Source of the DNA: Mycolicibacterium vulneris
GTDB lineage: Bacteria; Actinomycetota; Actinomycetes; Mycobacteriales; Mycobacteriaceae
Reading direction: 5' to 3'
Length of the DNA: 64,000 nt
Assembly: GCF_002104765.1 (NCBI RefSeq)
Contig: NZ_NCXM01000004.1
Span: forward strand, 62,001 to 126,000
Shown: in pieces, positions 43,904-55,475 of the stretch
Numbering within the stretch: the stretch's first letter is position 1
How the letters are laid out: each line of letters begins with the position of its first letter
Made by a program: the position numbers and the translations under genes
The notes under the pieces: generated by a model
Told to the model about the DNA's origin: nothing
What the model saw: the letters and a program-made list of their open reading frames with translations, nothing else
The model's database searches: none

Positions 43904-45979
43904 ATGAGTGACGCCGAGAGCGACGCCACTCGTAATGGTCGGCCCGGCCCGGGCGGGGCGCACGCCCATCCGATCGCGGCGGACCCGGCGCGGTCGGGCG
44001 CCGCTCCCTGGGAGCGATTCTTCGAGCCCCCGGCCGACGACAACCTGCACCGCTGGCATCCCGAGGCCCCGATCGAGCCCGTCGCGCCACGCGAGGAGGA
44101 ACCCGAACAGGGCGGATCCCACACCGGCGGTGGCGTCAGCGTCGCTGATCTGATCGCCAAAGTCGGCGCCCCCGGCAGGCCCGTCCACCATCGTGCCGCT
44201 CCGGAGGATCCGGAGGTCGAGCCGTTCGGCCTTGAGCCGTCCGGCGCCGAGCCGGGCCTGCCGATCGAGCTGCAGAAAACGCAGGTGATCGACAACCTGG
44301 CCTACTCCATGGACGCCGTCGCCGAGCTTCGCGCCCTCGAGGCCGCCGACTATCCGAACGACGACGACCCCGAGGACCTGGCCCCAGACACCGGCGCCGA
44401 GGAACCTGAACGCCGGCGCCGTCCGCTGCTGGTGGCCGCGCGGTCGACGGCCGCGCTGGCCGCGGTGCTGGCCCTGGCCATGACCGGTGGGGCATGGCAG
44501 TGGAGTTCGTCGAAAAACGCCCGGCTGAACACGATCAGCGCGCTGGACCAGAACTCCAGCGACATCCGCGACCCGGGCGGGCAGTACGGAGACGAGGACT
44601 TCTTGATCGTCGGCCTCGATTCGCGGTCGGGCGACAACGCCAACATGGGCGCCGGCACCACCGACGACGCCGATGGGGAACGCTCGGACACGGTCATGCT
44701 GGTCAACATTCCGGCCAACCGTAAGCGCGTGGTGGCGGTGTCGTTCCCCCGCGACTTGGCGATCACCCCGATGCAGTGCGAAGCGTGGAACCCCGAAACC
44801 GGCAAGTACGGGCCCCTCTACGACCCGAAGACCAAGACCTACGGCCCGAAGATGGTCTACACCGAGACCAAACTGAACTCGGCGTTCGCCTTCGGCGGCC
44901 CGAAATGCCTGGTGAAGGAAATCCAGAAGCTGTCCGGCTTGAACATCAACCGCTTCATCGCCGTCGACTTCTCCGGTTTCGCGAAGATGGTCGACGCCCT
45001 CGGTGGCGTCGAGGTCTGCTCGAGCACGCCGCTGCACGACTACGAGTTGGGCACGGTCCTCGAACACGGTGGGCGCCAGGTCCTCGACGGCTCCACCGCT
45101 TTGAACTACGTGCGGGCACGCCAGGTCACCACCGAGGTCAACGGCGATTACGGCCGGATCAAACGCCAGCAGCTGTTCTTGTCGTCGCTGCTGCGGTCGT
45201 TGATCTCCGAAGACACGCTGTTGGACCCCAATAAGCTCAACAACGTCGTCAACATGTTCATCAGCGACACCGTCGTCGACAACGTGCGATCCAAAGACCT
45301 GATCCAACTCGGCCAGTCGTTGCAGGGCATGGCGGCCGGTCACGTCACGTTCGTCACCGTGCCGACCGGTGTGACCGACCAGAACGGCGACGAGCCGCCA
45401 CGGATGGCCGACATGCGGGCGCTGTTCGACGCCGTCATCAACGACGATCCGCTGCCCGAGGAGAACGACCAGAACGCCCAGAATCTGAGTACCTCTCCGA
45501 CAAAGGGCCCGTCGAAGGCGCCGACCACCAAGAAGACCCCGGCACCGGCGGCGGAGGCGCAACACGAGCTGATCACCACGACCTCGCCCAGCGGCGTGAC
45601 GGTGCGGGTGTCCAACGCGACCACGCAAACCGGCCTGGCGGCCACCGCGACCACCCAGCTCAAGCAGGACGGGTTCAACGTGATGTCGCCCGACGACTAT
45701 CCGAGCTCGGTGAACGCGACGACCGTGCTGTTCTCGCCGGGCAACGAAGAGGCCGCCGCGACCGTCGCGTCCTCGTTCGCCAACGCGAAAGTACAGCGGG
45801 TTTCGGGCTACGGGCAGGTCGTGCAGGTGGTCCTGGGCCCCGACTTCAAGTCGGTCGCCAGCCCGCAGCCCAGCGGATCGTCGATGAGCCTGCAGATCGA
45901 ACGCGGTTCGAGCAATGCGCCGGCCAAGCTGCCCGAGGACCTGACCGTCACCAACGCGGCCGACACCACCTGCGAGTAA
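43904..45979 (+). CDS. LytR-CpsA-Psr (LCP) family cell-wall ligase
   Basis: 691 residues: a long Pro/Glu-rich cytosolic N-terminus, one TM helix (about 178-197, AALAAVLALAMTGGAW), the LCP domain (FLIVGLDSRSGDN, AVSFPRDLAI, NYVRARQV, GRIKRQQLFL) and a C-terminal LytR_C domain (TVRVSNATTQTGLA). LCP proteins attach arabinogalactan to peptidoglycan. It corresponds to Rv0822c. The start has GGAGG 10 bases upstream, and a 210-bp intergenic region precedes it. Confidence 0.93.
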   Translation: MSDAESDATRNGRPGPGGAHAHPIAADPARSGAAPWERFFEPPADDNLHRWHPEAPIEPVAPREEEPEQGGSHTGGGVSVADLIAKVGAPGRPVHHRAAPEDPEVEPFGLEPSGAEPGLPIELQKTQVIDNLAYSMDAVAELRALEAADYPNDDDPEDLAPDTGAEEPERRRRPLLVAARSTAALAAVLALAMTGGAWQWSSSKNARLNTISALDQNSSDIRDPGGQYGDEDFLIVGLDSRSGDNANMGAGTTDDADGERSDTVMLVNIPANRKRVVAVSFPRDLAITPMQCEAWNPETGKYGPLYDPKTKTYGPKMVYTETKLNSAFAFGGPKCLVKEIQKLSGLNINRFIAVDFSGFAKMVDALGGVEVCSSTPLHDYELGTVLEHGGRQVLDGSTALNYVRARQVTTEVNGDYGRIKRQQLFLSSLLRSLISEDTLLDPNKLNNVVNMFISDTVVDNVRSKDLIQLGQSLQGMAAGHVTFVTVPTGVTDQNGDEPPRMADMRALFDAVINDDPLPEENDQNAQNLSTSPTKGPSKAPTTKKTPAPAAEAQHELITTTSPSGVTVRVSNATTQTGLAATATTQLKQDGFNVMSPDDYPSSVNATTVLFSPGNEEAAATVASSFANAKVQRVSGYGQVVQVVLGPDFKSVASPQPSGSSMSLQIERGSSNAPAKLPEDLTVTNAADTTCE

Positions 45980-46037
45980 CCCCTTTTGACGGCGCTCCGC
46001 TGCGCGTTTCGGACGGCGAGACCGTAGGCTTGGTGCT

Positions 46038-46706
46038 ATGCGGACCGCCTACCACGAGCAACTCTCCGAGTTGTCCGAGCGCCTCGGCGAGATGTGCGGC
46101 TTGGCAGGAATAGCCATGGAGCGGGCCACCCAGGCTCTGCTGCAGGCCGACTTGGTGCTGGCCGAACAAGTCATCTCCGATCATGAAGCCATCGCCGCGC
46201 TGAGTGCGCAGGCCGAAGAAAGCGCCTTCGTACTACTGGCATTGCAGGCACCGGTGGCCGGCGATCTGCGGGCCATCGTGAGCGCCATCCAGATGGTGGC
46301 GGACATCGACCGAATGGGCGCGCTGGCGCTGCACGTCGCCAAGATCGCCCGTCGGCGCCATCCCCAGCACGCCCTGCCCGAAGAGGTCAACGGCTACTTC
46401 GCCGAAATGGGCAGCATCGCAGTCGAATTGGGCAACAGCGCCCAAGAGGTGGTGTTGTCGCGCGACCCGGAGAAGGCCGCCCGGATCCGCGAAGAAGACG
46501 ACGCCATGGACGATCTGCACCGGCATCTGTTCTCGGTGCTGATGGACCGGGAATGGAAGCACGGCGTCGCGGCAGCCGTCGACGTGACGCTGCTGGGCCG
46601 GTTCTACGAGCGCTTCGCTGACCACGCCGTGGAGGTGGCCCGGCGGGTCATCTTCCAGGCGACCGGCAGACTGCCCGAGGAAGAAACGAAATCCGCCTCG
46701 CAGTAA
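46038..46706 (+). CDS. phoY2: PhoU-family phosphate regulator (PhoY2)
   Basis: 222 residues, all helical, with the two PhoU repeats: [20 protein letters not shown] at the N-terminus and [16 protein letters not shown] near the end of repeat 2. It links the Pst transporter with SenX3-RegX3 signalling in mycobacteria, where PhoY1/PhoY2 also influence persistence. It ends 14 bp from the convergent pstB stop. Confidence 0.94.
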   Translation: MRTAYHEQLSELSERLGEMCGLAGIAMERATQALLQADLVLAEQVISDHEAIAALSAQAEESAFVLLALQAPVAGDLRAIVSAIQMVADIDRMGALALHVAKIARRRHPQHALPEEVNGYFAEMGSIAVELGNSAQEVVLSRDPEKAARIREEDDAMDDLHRHLFSVLMDREWKHGVAAAVDVTLLGRFYERFADHAVEVARRVIFQATGRLPEEETKSASQ

Positions 46707-46720
46707 CTGCCGGCGGCCGG

Positions 46721-47497
46721 CTAGCCGAAGCGGCCGGAGATGTAGTCCTCGGTCGCCTTCTGACTCGGGTTCGAGAAGATCTTCTCGGTGTCGTCGACTT
46801 CGATCAGCCGCCCCGGCTTTCCGACGGCCTCCAGGTTGAAGAACGCCGTGTAGTCGCTGACCCGGGCGGCCTGCTGCATGTTGTGCGTGACGATGACGAT
46901 GGTGTAGTCCTGCTTCAGTTCGCTGATCAGCTCTTCGATGGCCATCGTCGAGATCGGGTCCAGGGCCGAACACGGCTCGTCCATCAGCAGCACATCGGGT
47001 TGCACGGCGATGGCCCGCGCGATGCACAGGCGCTGCTGCTGCCCGCCGGACAGTCCGCCGCCGGGCCGGTCCAACCGGTTCTTGACCTCGTCCCACAGGT
47101 TCGCCCCGCGCAGCGAATACTCGGCAGTCTCGTCGAGCACCTTGCGGTTGCGCACACCTTGTAGCTTCAGGCCGGCGACGACGTTGTCGCGAATTGACAT
47201 GGCGGGGAACGGGTTCGGTCGCTGGAACACCATCCCGATGGCCCGGCGCACGCCAACCGGGTCAACGCCGGCGCCGTAGATGTCTTCGTCGTCGAGCAGC
47301 ACGCTGCCTTCGACCCGTCCGCCGGGCACCACCTCGTGCATGCGGTTTAGCGTGCGCAACACCGTCGTCTTGCCGCAACCCGACGGGCCGATGAACGCCG
47401 TCACGCTGCGGGGCAGAACCGACAGCGTCACATCCGAGACCGCGTGAAACGATCCGTAATAGATGTTGACGCCTTTGAGGTCCAACCGTTTGGCCAC
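46721..47497 (-). CDS. phoT: phosphate ABC transporter ATPase (PstB/PhoT)
   Basis: 258 residues with Walker [10 protein letters not shown] (about 34-42), the ABC signature LSGGQQQR, Walker [13 protein letters not shown] and the switch His in [14 protein letters not shown]. It powers phosphate uptake by the PstSCAB complex. It is the last gene of the minus-strand pstS-pstC-pstA-pstB cluster, 13 bp after pstA. Confidence 0.96.
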   Translation of the reverse strand: MAKRLDLKGVNIYYGSFHAVSDVTLSVLPRSVTAFIGPSGCGKTTVLRTLNRMHEVVPGGRVEGSVLLDDEDIYGAGVDPVGVRRAIGMVFQRPNPFPAMSIRDNVVAGLKLQGVRNRKVLDETAEYSLRGANLWDEVKNRLDRPGGGLSGGQQQRLCIARAIAVQPDVLLMDEPCSALDPISTMAIEELISELKQDYTIVIVTHNMQQAARVSDYTAFFNLEAVGKPGRLIEVDDTEKIFSNPSQKATEDYISGRFG

Positions 47498-47510
47498 TTA
47501 GTGCTCCTGC

Positions 47511-48425
47511 CTATGACTTTCTGACGCCCAGAAATTTCGCTATCACCCGGGCCGCGACGTTGATGGTGGCGATCACCAGGATGAGGGTTAGTGCGGCACC
47601 CCACAACCGATCCGTGGGGATGGGGTTGAGGCTCGCGCCAGCCGTCGTCTCGTTGAACATCATGCCGGGCAGCGTCCCCATGAACCCGCTGAAGACATCG
47701 AAGTTCATCGATTGTGCGTAACCGACGAGGATCAGCAGCGGCGCCGTCTCCCCCATCACCCGGGCCATCGCCAGCAGTATCCCGGTGACGATGCCGGACA
47801 ACCCGGTGGGGATGACCACCCGGGCAATGGTTTTCCACTTGGTGATGCCCAGCGCGTAGCTGGCCTCGCGAAGGTCCATCGGGACGATCCGCAGCATCTC
47901 CTCGGTGGCCCGCACGATCACCGGGAGCATCAGCAGGACCAGCGCCAGCGACACCGCAAACTCCGACCGGGGAAGTCCCAGCGTTGCCACGCACAACGCA
48001 TAGATGAACAATGCCGCAACGATGGACGGCACACCGCTGAGGATGTCCACCATGAACGAGGCCAATCTGCCCAGCGCGGTGCCGCCACCGTACTCGACGA
48101 GATAGATCGCGACCATCATCCCGAGCGGGACGGAGATGAGGGCGCATAACAATCCCTGCAGCACGGTGCCGACCAGCGCGTGGTAGGCGCCTCCGCCGGT
48201 CACGAATGCCGTCATCCCCGCTTGCGAGTGCGACCACCAGGTGGTTGACGCCACCGCCTTGAAGCCCTTGGCGACCACCGACCACAGCACCATCACCAGC
48301 GGGGTCACCGCGACCAGCAGCGACAGCGAAACAAGCAGGGTCGCAACGTAATTCGTGATACGTCGGCGCCAGCTGACCGGCGAGAACGTCCGCGGCTTGA
48401 GCGGACGGTCCAGCATCGAGGTCAT
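47511..48425 (-). CDS. pstA: phosphate ABC transporter permease (PstA)
   Basis: 304 residues with six TM helices and the EAA-type loop [23 protein letters not shown]. The start ATG at 48425 overlaps the pstC stop (ATGA). It forms the channel with PstC. Confidence 0.95.
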   Translation of the reverse strand: MTSMLDRPLKPRTFSPVSWRRRITNYVATLLVSLSLLVAVTPLVMVLWSVVAKGFKAVASTTWWSHSQAGMTAFVTGGGAYHALVGTVLQGLLCALISVPLGMMVAIYLVEYGGGTALGRLASFMVDILSGVPSIVAALFIYALCVATLGLPRSEFAVSLALVLLMLPVIVRATEEMLRIVPMDLREASYALGITKWKTIARVVIPTGLSGIVTGILLAMARVMGETAPLLILVGYAQSMNFDVFSGFMGTLPGMMFNETTAGASLNPIPTDRLWGAALTLILVIATINVAARVIAKFLGVRKS

Positions 48426-49456
48426 CGGGCGCCCTTCCGCCCGGCTCCGGCGACGGCGCCCCGCGCCAGGGCGTCGACCAGGAAGGTGAGCACGAACAGC
48501 GTCAGCCCGGCGGCGATGTACGCGCCGGCCTTGTACCGGTCGTCGAATTCGGACGCGGCGCCGGCGATCTTGGTCGCGAAGGTGGAGCCGCCGTCGAACA
48601 GTGACCAGCCGAACGCCGACTGGGTGCCCCGCAGGATGATCAGCAGCGCCACCGTCTCGCCCAGGGCGCGGCCGAGCCCCAGCATCGAGCCGCTGACGTA
48701 GCCCGACCGTCCGAACGGCAGCGTGACCATCTTGACCACTTCCCAGCGCGTGGCGCCGAGCGCCAGCATGGCCTCGATCTGGTCCTGCGGTGTCTGGACC
48801 AACACCTCGCGCGTGACCGCGGTGATGATCGGCAGGATCATCACCGCCAGGACGATGCCGCCGGTGAAGATGGTGCCCCCGCCGGCGGGCGACGCGTTGC
48901 CGCTGGCGAACAGAAAACACCAGCCCAGGGAGCGATTGAGCCAAACGGCGACGGGCCGCAACTGCGGCGCCAGCACGTACAGGCCCCACGCCCCGTAGAT
49001 GATCGACGGCACCGCGGCCAGCAGGTCGACCGAGTAGGCCAGCGGTGTGGCGACCCGCCGCGGCGCGTACTGGGTGATGAAGATGGCCACGCCCAGCGCG
49101 ACCGGCATGGCCAGGATCAACGCGAACAGCGACACGAACATGGTGACCGGGACCAGGCTGGCGATGCCGAAGTGCATCGCGGAGGGGTCCGTGGTGACCC
49201 ACACACCGCCGTAGCTGAAGAAGTTCTCCCGATTGCGGTGCAGCGCCGGTATCGCGCGTCCGAGCAGAAAGGCGGCGATCGCGGCGATGACCACGATGAT
49301 GACCACGCCGGACGACTGCGCGAGCCGGCGGAAGACCCGGTCCGCCACATGGGGCCGCCCCTCCCCCCAGGGGCTGGTGGGTGTGGCCGGCTTCTCCGGA
49401 TACGGCGCGGCGACAACCGCACCCGAACCCGCGTCGATGGGATTTGGCGTTGTCAC
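48422..49456 (-). CDS. pstC: phosphate ABC transporter permease (PstC)
   Basis: 344 residues with a cytosolic N-terminus, a first TM helix [19 protein letters not shown], further membrane spans and the EAA loop [16 protein letters not shown]. It pairs with PstA. The gene follows pstS by 51 bp and overlaps pstA by 4 bp. Confidence 0.95.
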   Translation of the reverse strand: MTTPNPIDAGSGAVVAAPYPEKPATPTSPWGEGRPHVADRVFRRLAQSSGVVIIVVIAAIAAFLLGRAIPALHRNRENFFSYGGVWVTTDPSAMHFGIASLVPVTMFVSLFALILAMPVALGVAIFITQYAPRRVATPLAYSVDLLAAVPSIIYGAWGLYVLAPQLRPVAVWLNRSLGWCFLFASGNASPAGGGTIFTGGIVLAVMILPIITAVTREVLVQTPQDQIEAMLALGATRWEVVKMVTLPFGRSGYVSGSMLGLGRALGETVALLIILRGTQSAFGWSLFDGGSTFATKIAGAASEFDDRYKAGAYIAAGLTLFVLTFLVDALARGAVAGAGRKGAR

Positions 49457-49507
49457 TGTGATCCCGTCACAGTTCTGCTGTCGATCCTTGAAACCCGATT
49501 CACTTGA

Positions 49508-50662
49508 TTACTGCATCGCGTTGATGGCCGTGATCAGTCGCTCCCTGACCTTATCGGGCAGCGGGATGTAGCCGGCCTTCACGAGTTCGCCCTGCGCGCT
49601 CGTGGCGGATATGGAGAGAAACGATTTGACGGCCGCGGCGGTCTGCGCGTCGTAGCCCTTTGAGCACACGATCTCGTAGGTGACCAGCAGCAACGGGTAA
49701 ACGCCCGGTTCCTCCGAGCCGTACATGGCATTGAGGTCGAGCACCAGGTCGTTGCCCTCGGCCAGGAATCGGGCCCCGTTGACGGCGTTCCCGGCCGTGT
49801 CGTTGGTCAGCGGAATCACGCCGCCGCGGGTGGCGATTTTGGCGTAGGGCACGCCGGCCTGGTCGGCGAAGCCCTTCTCGACGTATCCGATGGCGCCCGG
49901 GGTGGCCCGCACCGCCTGGATGACGCCGGCCGACTTCGCGGCGCCCTCGCCGACGCCGCCCTGAAATTCCGTGCCGACCCCTTTGGACCAGCTCTGCGGC
50001 GCGGCCGCGGTCAGATACTTCTGGACGTTGTCGGTGGTCCCGGACGAGTCGGTCCGGTAGATCGGCGTGATCTTGGAGTCGGGCAGCGCCGCGCCCGGAT
50101 TCAGGGCGGCCAGGATCGGATCGTTCCAGCTGGTGATCCTGCCGGTGAAGATCTTGGCCAGCGCGTCACTGTTGATCACCAGGGCCGGATTTCCGGGCAC
50201 GTTGTAGACGATCCCGATTGGGCCGAAGACCAGCGGCAGGTCCCACGCCGGGTTCCCGTCGCAGCGTTTGGCCGCGGGCCCGATCTGGTCGGCGACCAAG
50301 GGAGAGTCCGCGCCCGCGAAATCGACATGTCCGGCGATGAACTGCTCACGGCCGGCGCCCGATCCGGTCGGGTTGTAGGCCAGGCCTTTGCCCGGGCAGT
50401 ACTGGCCCCACACCTGGTTGAACACCGTAATGGCGTTTTCCTGAGCGGTCGAGCCCTCCGCCGTCAGCTTGTCCTTGCCGCCGCATCCCGCCGTTCCGGT
50501 GACGCCGGAGCTGGGCGCACCGGCCCCGCGGGGATTCTCGTCGCTGCCGCAGGCGGTCAGCGTTCCGGCGCCGAGCGCCATCGCCAACGCCACGGCGGCC
50601 AGCGCCCTGCCCTGCCTGTCGAGCCTCACCGATCTCGCTTTCCTGACGCGTTCCGGACGCAT
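49508..50662 (-). CDS. pstS: phosphate-binding lipoprotein (PstS)
   Basis: 384 residues. The N-terminal signal peptide has the lipobox LTAC in ALGAGTLTACGSD, so it is anchored to the outer face of the membrane. Phosphate-binding motifs include EGSTAQENA and YRTDSSGTTDNVQKYL. The ATG at 50662 gives a normal lipoprotein signal. It is the first gene of the pst cluster and is probably induced by phosphate limitation. Confidence 0.95.
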   Translation of the reverse strand: MRPERVRKARSVRLDRQGRALAAVALAMALGAGTLTACGSDENPRGAGAPSSGVTGTAGCGGKDKLTAEGSTAQENAITVFNQVWGQYCPGKGLAYNPTGSGAGREQFIAGHVDFAGADSPLVADQIGPAAKRCDGNPAWDLPLVFGPIGIVYNVPGNPALVINSDALAKIFTGRITSWNDPILAALNPGAALPDSKITPIYRTDSSGTTDNVQKYLTAAAPQSWSKGVGTEFQGGVGEGAAKSAGVIQAVRATPGAIGYVEKGFADQAGVPYAKIATRGGVIPLTNDTAGNAVNGARFLAEGNDLVLDLNAMYGSEEPGVYPLLLVTYEIVCSKGYDAQTAAAVKSFLSISATSAQGELVKAGYIPLPDKVRERLITAINAMQ

Positions 50663-50795
50663 ATGGGCGCCGCCGGCCATCTGTCTATGTGAGGTTGCCA
50701 AGCGCCGGCGAAAATATGCGCCGCCGCGGTCCACAGCAACGTCATGGTGGCCAGGACCAGATTAACGATCTGGGTAGAAGCGGCTCATTCCCGCG

Positions 50796-52504
<1,709 letters not shown>

Positions 52505-52566
52505 CTAGCCCCTCCAGCTCGGGGGAACGGCATCTCCCAATTTCACATCGCCATTAAGCGTTAGTT

Positions 52567-52604
52567 ACCAGGTCATCTAACGATAACGTGTTACCTGGTT
52601 TTTT
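52567..52604 (+). terminator. terminator-like hairpin in the lmeA leader
   Basis: ACCAGGT (52567-52573) and ACCTGGT (52593-52599) form a 7-bp stem with a 19-base loop. A run of six T (52599-52604) follows. It lies 20-58 bp upstream of the lmeA GTG on the coding strand, in the glnR-lmeA divergent region, so it could act as an attenuator. Confidence 0.45.
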
Positions 52605-52624
52605 CGCGTGGCAGACAAGCCGAT

Positions 52625-53494
52625 GTGAGCTCCACCACGACGGATCCGGCGGCGGCCGGCTCTCGGGTGTTGCGCCACAATATGCGCGTGCGCAAGATGC
52701 TGATTGCTGTGACCGCGACGGCGATCCTGGTTACGGTGGTCGCCCTGGGCGCGATCGGTTTCGACTACGGGACCAGCATCTATGCCGAATACCGGCTGTC
52801 GTCCAGCGTCCGTAAAGCGGCCCGGCTGGGCACCGACCCGTTCGTGGCCATCGTGGCATTTCCCTTCATTCCGCAGGCGATGCGCGGCAACTACAGCCAG
52901 GTGGAGATCAAGGCCAACGCCGTCGAGCACGCGATGACCGGCAGGGCCACCCTGGAGGCCACGATGTACTCGGTGGATCTCGCCCGGGCATCGTGGCTGA
53001 TCAGCCCGGACGCGAAGCTCGCGGTGGGCAAGCTGGAAAGCCGCATCATCATCGACTCGACGCACCTAGGCCGGTATATGGGCATCAGCGACCTGATGGT
53101 CGAGGCACCGCCCAAGGAAACCAACACCTCCACCGGCGGCGTGACCGCATCGGGCATCTCGGACAGCCACGGGCTGGTGTTCACCGGCACACCCAAATCG
53201 GCGGGCTTCGATCGACGGGTCAGCGTCTCGGTCGACCTGTCTATCGCCCCCGATGACCCGGCGACGCTGGTGTTCACCCCGACCGGTGTGCTCACCGGAT
53301 CGGACACTGCCAACCAGACTGTGCCGGCGGACGAACAGGACGCCGTGCTGCACGCCTTCAGCGGAAGGCTGCCCAATCAGCGCCTGCCCTTCGGTGTCGC
53401 ACCGACCACCGAGGGCGCTCGAGGATCCGACGTCATCATCGAGGGCATCACCCATGGAGTAACCGTGACCCTCGATGGGTTTAAGCAGTCATGA
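52625..53494 (+). CDS. lmeA: LmeA-like cell-envelope protein (DUF2993)
   Basis: 289 residues with a membrane anchor/signal helix (ATAILVTVVALGAIGF, about 30-46), then a DUF2993 domain (AVEHAMTGRATLEATMYSVD). It matches Rv0817c, LmeA, a periplasmic protein involved in mannan chain elongation of lipomannan. The GTG start follows a leader with a terminator-like hairpin. The stop overlaps thiX (ATGA). Confidence 0.87.
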   Translation: MSSTTTDPAAAGSRVLRHNMRVRKMLIAVTATAILVTVVALGAIGFDYGTSIYAEYRLSSSVRKAARLGTDPFVAIVAFPFIPQAMRGNYSQVEIKANAVEHAMTGRATLEATMYSVDLARASWLISPDAKLAVGKLESRIIIDSTHLGRYMGISDLMVEAPPKETNTSTGGVTASGISDSHGLVFTGTPKSAGFDRRVSVSVDLSIAPDDPATLVFTPTGVLTGSDTANQTVPADEQDAVLHAFSGRLPNQRLPFGVAPTTEGARGSDVIIEGITHGVTVTLDGFKQS

Positions 53495-53910
53495 CCGTCA
53501 TCGTCGTGACCGTCGCGGTGCTCGCCGCGGCAACCCTGGCCGGGTGGTTGCTGACCCGGCGCTCCGGACGCATCCGCGAAATCGACACCAGGCCGGATCG
53601 GGACACCGACTTCGACATCGCGGCGCTGGGTCTGTCCCGCAGCGGGCCGACCGTGGTGCATTTCAGCGCCCCGTGGTGCGGGCCGTGTGATCGGGTCCGC
53701 CGGGTCGTCGAGCAGGTCTGCGACGACCTGGGCGACGTGGCGCACGTCGAGGTAGACCTGGACGCCAATCCGGAGACCGCACGCCGGTATTCGGTCCTGT
53801 CCCTGCCCACCACGTTGATCTTCGACGTCGACGGCCGGCAGCGATACCGCACGTCCGGAGTGCCCAGCAGCACCGACCTGCGGTCCGCCCTGAAACCGCT
53901 GTTGGCTTGA
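53491..53910 (+). CDS. thiX: thioredoxin-like protein (ThiX)
   Basis: 139 residues: an N-terminal membrane anchor (VIVVTVAVLAAATLAGWLL) and a thioredoxin fold with the active site FSAPWCGPCDRV and the cis-Pro in LSLPTTLIF. It matches Rv0816c. It is coupled to lmeA and lies just before the poly-Cys leader of the sulfur genes. Confidence 0.92.
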   Translation: MTVIVVTVAVLAAATLAGWLLTRRSGRIREIDTRPDRDTDFDIAALGLSRSGPTVVHFSAPWCGPCDRVRRVVEQVCDDLGDVAHVEVDLDANPETARRYSVLSLPTTLIFDVDGRQRYRTSGVPSSTDLRSALKPLLA

Positions 53911-53939
53911 CCACCGCGTCATTGGGTAAGCTGACCAAC

Positions 53940-54029
53940 GTGTCAGCCCGCCTCGAGCCCATGCTCACCCAGCGCCGCGCAGTTGAGCTGTGCCGCACTG
54001 CGGGCTGTTGTTGTTGCTGTTGCTGCTGA
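53940..54029 (+). CDS. polycysteine leader peptide (cysteine-responsive attenuator uORF)
   Basis: A GTG at 53940 opens a 29-codon frame. It encodes VSARLEPMLTQ, then basic residues, then seven consecutive Cys codons (54006-54026) before TGA at 54027. A -10-like TAAGCT lies 7-12 bases upstream, so the transcript is probably leaderless. Established work in mycobacteria describes leaderless polycysteine ORFs that attenuate downstream operons in response to cysteine. Here the downstream genes are DUF4395, cysA2 and sseC, which fits. Ribosome stalling on the Cys run when Cys-tRNA is scarce would alter folding of the following leader (54030-54133). Confidence 0.87.
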   Translation: MSARLEPMLTQRRAVELCRTAGCCCCCCC

Positions 54030-54133
54030 GTAGCCGCGCTTCCGCGTAGCACTCGGAGCGGCCCGGGTTCCAGACCGTGGCACGTCTCCATTCGTCGTTT
54101 CCGTCAGCAACAGAGGTATCGAGGAGTATTACC

Positions 54134-54604
54134 TTGCCAAGCAGCAACACCACCACGCAGCCCGACCTGGTCGACGTGCGTGGACCACGATTCGCAGCTT
54201 GGGTCACCACCGCAGTCTTGGTGCTCGCGCTCGTCGTGTCCGCGGCAAGTCCGCTGGCCGCCGCGGTGATCCTGGCCGTCCAGGCCGTCATCTTCGCCAT
54301 CGGTGCGGCCGGTGGGCCGCGCAAGCACCCATACGGCCGGATCTTCGCCACCGTCGTCGCGCCGCGGCTGGGGCCGGTGCAGGATCGCGAGCCGACCCCA
54401 CCGCTGAAGTTCGCCCAACTGGTCGGCTTGGTCTTCGCGGTGCTCGGAACCGCCGGATTCGCCACCGGTGCCGTCCTGTTCGGCGTCATCGCCACCGCGG
54501 CCGCCCTCGCGGCCGCGTTTCTCAACGCGGCCTTCGGCATCTGCCTCGGCTGCCAGCTCTACCCGCTGGTGGCCCGTTTCCGGCGCCCCGCGCGTCCCAC
54601 CTGA
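54134..54604 (+). CDS. DUF4395 integral membrane protein
   Basis: About 156 residues with four hydrophobic helices (WVTTAVLVLALVVSAASPLA, AVILAVQAVIFAIGAAG, LVGLVFAVLGTAGFATG, FGVIATAAALAAAFLN) and a CxxC in GICLGCQLYPL. DUF4395 proteins are often found with thiol or sulfur-relay genes. The TTG start at 54134 has AGGAG upstream. It is the first gene under the poly-Cys leader, ahead of cysA2. I recall no counterpart at this point in M. tuberculosis. Confidence 0.82.
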   Translation: MPSSNTTTQPDLVDVRGPRFAAWVTTAVLVLALVVSAASPLAAAVILAVQAVIFAIGAAGGPRKHPYGRIFATVVAPRLGPVQDREPTPPLKFAQLVGLVFAVLGTAGFATGAVLFGVIATAAALAAAFLNAAFGICLGCQLYPLVARFRRPARPT

Positions 54605-54640
54605 CCTGCTGTAACAAAAGCGATTGAAAGGATCCACTCC

Positions 54641-55474
54641 ATGGCACGCTCCGACGTCCTGGTCTCCACCGACTGGGCTGAGAGCAATCTCGACGCCTCA
54701 GGCGTCGTCTTCGTCGAAGTCGACGAAGACACCAGCGCTTACGACGCCGGCCACATCCCCGGCGCGATCAAGCTGGACTGGCGCTCCGACTTGCAGGACC
54801 CGGTCAAACGCGACTTCGTCGACGCCCAGCAATTCTCCAAACTGCTCAGCGAGCGGGGCATCTCGAACGACGACACCGTGATCCTCTACGGCGGCAACAA
54901 CAACTGGTTCGCCGCCTACGCCTACTGGTACTTCAAGCTGTACGGCCACGAGAAGGTCAAGCTGCTCGACGGCGGCCGCAAGAAGTGGGAGCTCGACGGC
55001 CGCGACATGTCCAGCGACCCCGTCAGCCGACCCGCGACGTCGTACACCGCCGCCGCACCGGACAACAGCATCCGCGCGTTCCGCGACGACGTCATCGCCG
55101 CCATCAACGTGAAGAACCTGGTCGACGTGCGCTCCCCCGACGAGTTCTCCGGCAAGATCCTGGCCCCCGCGCACCTGCCGCAGGAGCAAAGCCAGCGGCC
55201 CGGCCACATCCCCGGCGCCATCAACGTGCCGTGGAGCAAGGCCGCGAACGAGGACGGCACCTTCAAATCCGACGAGGAGCTGGCCGAGCTCTACGCCGGC
55301 GCCGGCCTCGACGGCGACAAGGAAACGATCGCTTACTGCCGCATCGGCGAGCGGTCGTCGCACACCTGGTTCGTTCTTTATGAATTGCTCGGGCATCGGA
55401 ATGTGAAGAACTACGACGGCAGTTGGACGGAATACGGCTCCCTGGTGGGTGCCCCGATCGAGTTGGGAAGCTGA
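54641..55474 (+). CDS. cysA2: thiosulfate sulfurtransferase (rhodanese) CysA2
   Basis: 277 residues with two rhodanese domains. The N-terminal one has GHIPGAIKLDW and is catalytically silent. The C-terminal one has the active-site loop YCRIGERSSH with the nucleophilic Cys. It moves sulfane sulfur from thiosulfate to an acceptor. It is followed 1 bp later by sseC, as in Rv0815c-Rv0814c. Confidence 0.95.
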   Translation: MARSDVLVSTDWAESNLDASGVVFVEVDEDTSAYDAGHIPGAIKLDWRSDLQDPVKRDFVDAQQFSKLLSERGISNDDTVILYGGNNNWFAAYAYWYFKLYGHEKVKLLDGGRKKWELDGRDMSSDPVSRPATSYTAAAPDNSIRAFRDDVIAAINVKNLVDVRSPDEFSGKILAPAHLPQEQSQRPGHIPGAINVPWSKAANEDGTFKSDEELAELYAGAGLDGDKETIAYCRIGERSSHTWFVLYELLGHRNVKNYDGSWTEYGSLVGAPIELGS

Positions 55475-55475
55475 T

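Noticed and set aside
43598..45628. A 676-codon open frame on the minus strand opposite the LCP gene
   Set aside because: It mirrors the LCP gene in codon phase, is rich in Arg/His/Val/Gly typical of antisense frames, and has no recognisable domain.
54003..54029. The TGT/TGC run treated as a simple repeat or microsatellite
   Set aside because: It is in frame with a start codon, a stop follows immediately, and it lies ahead of sulfur genes, so a leader peptide explains it better.
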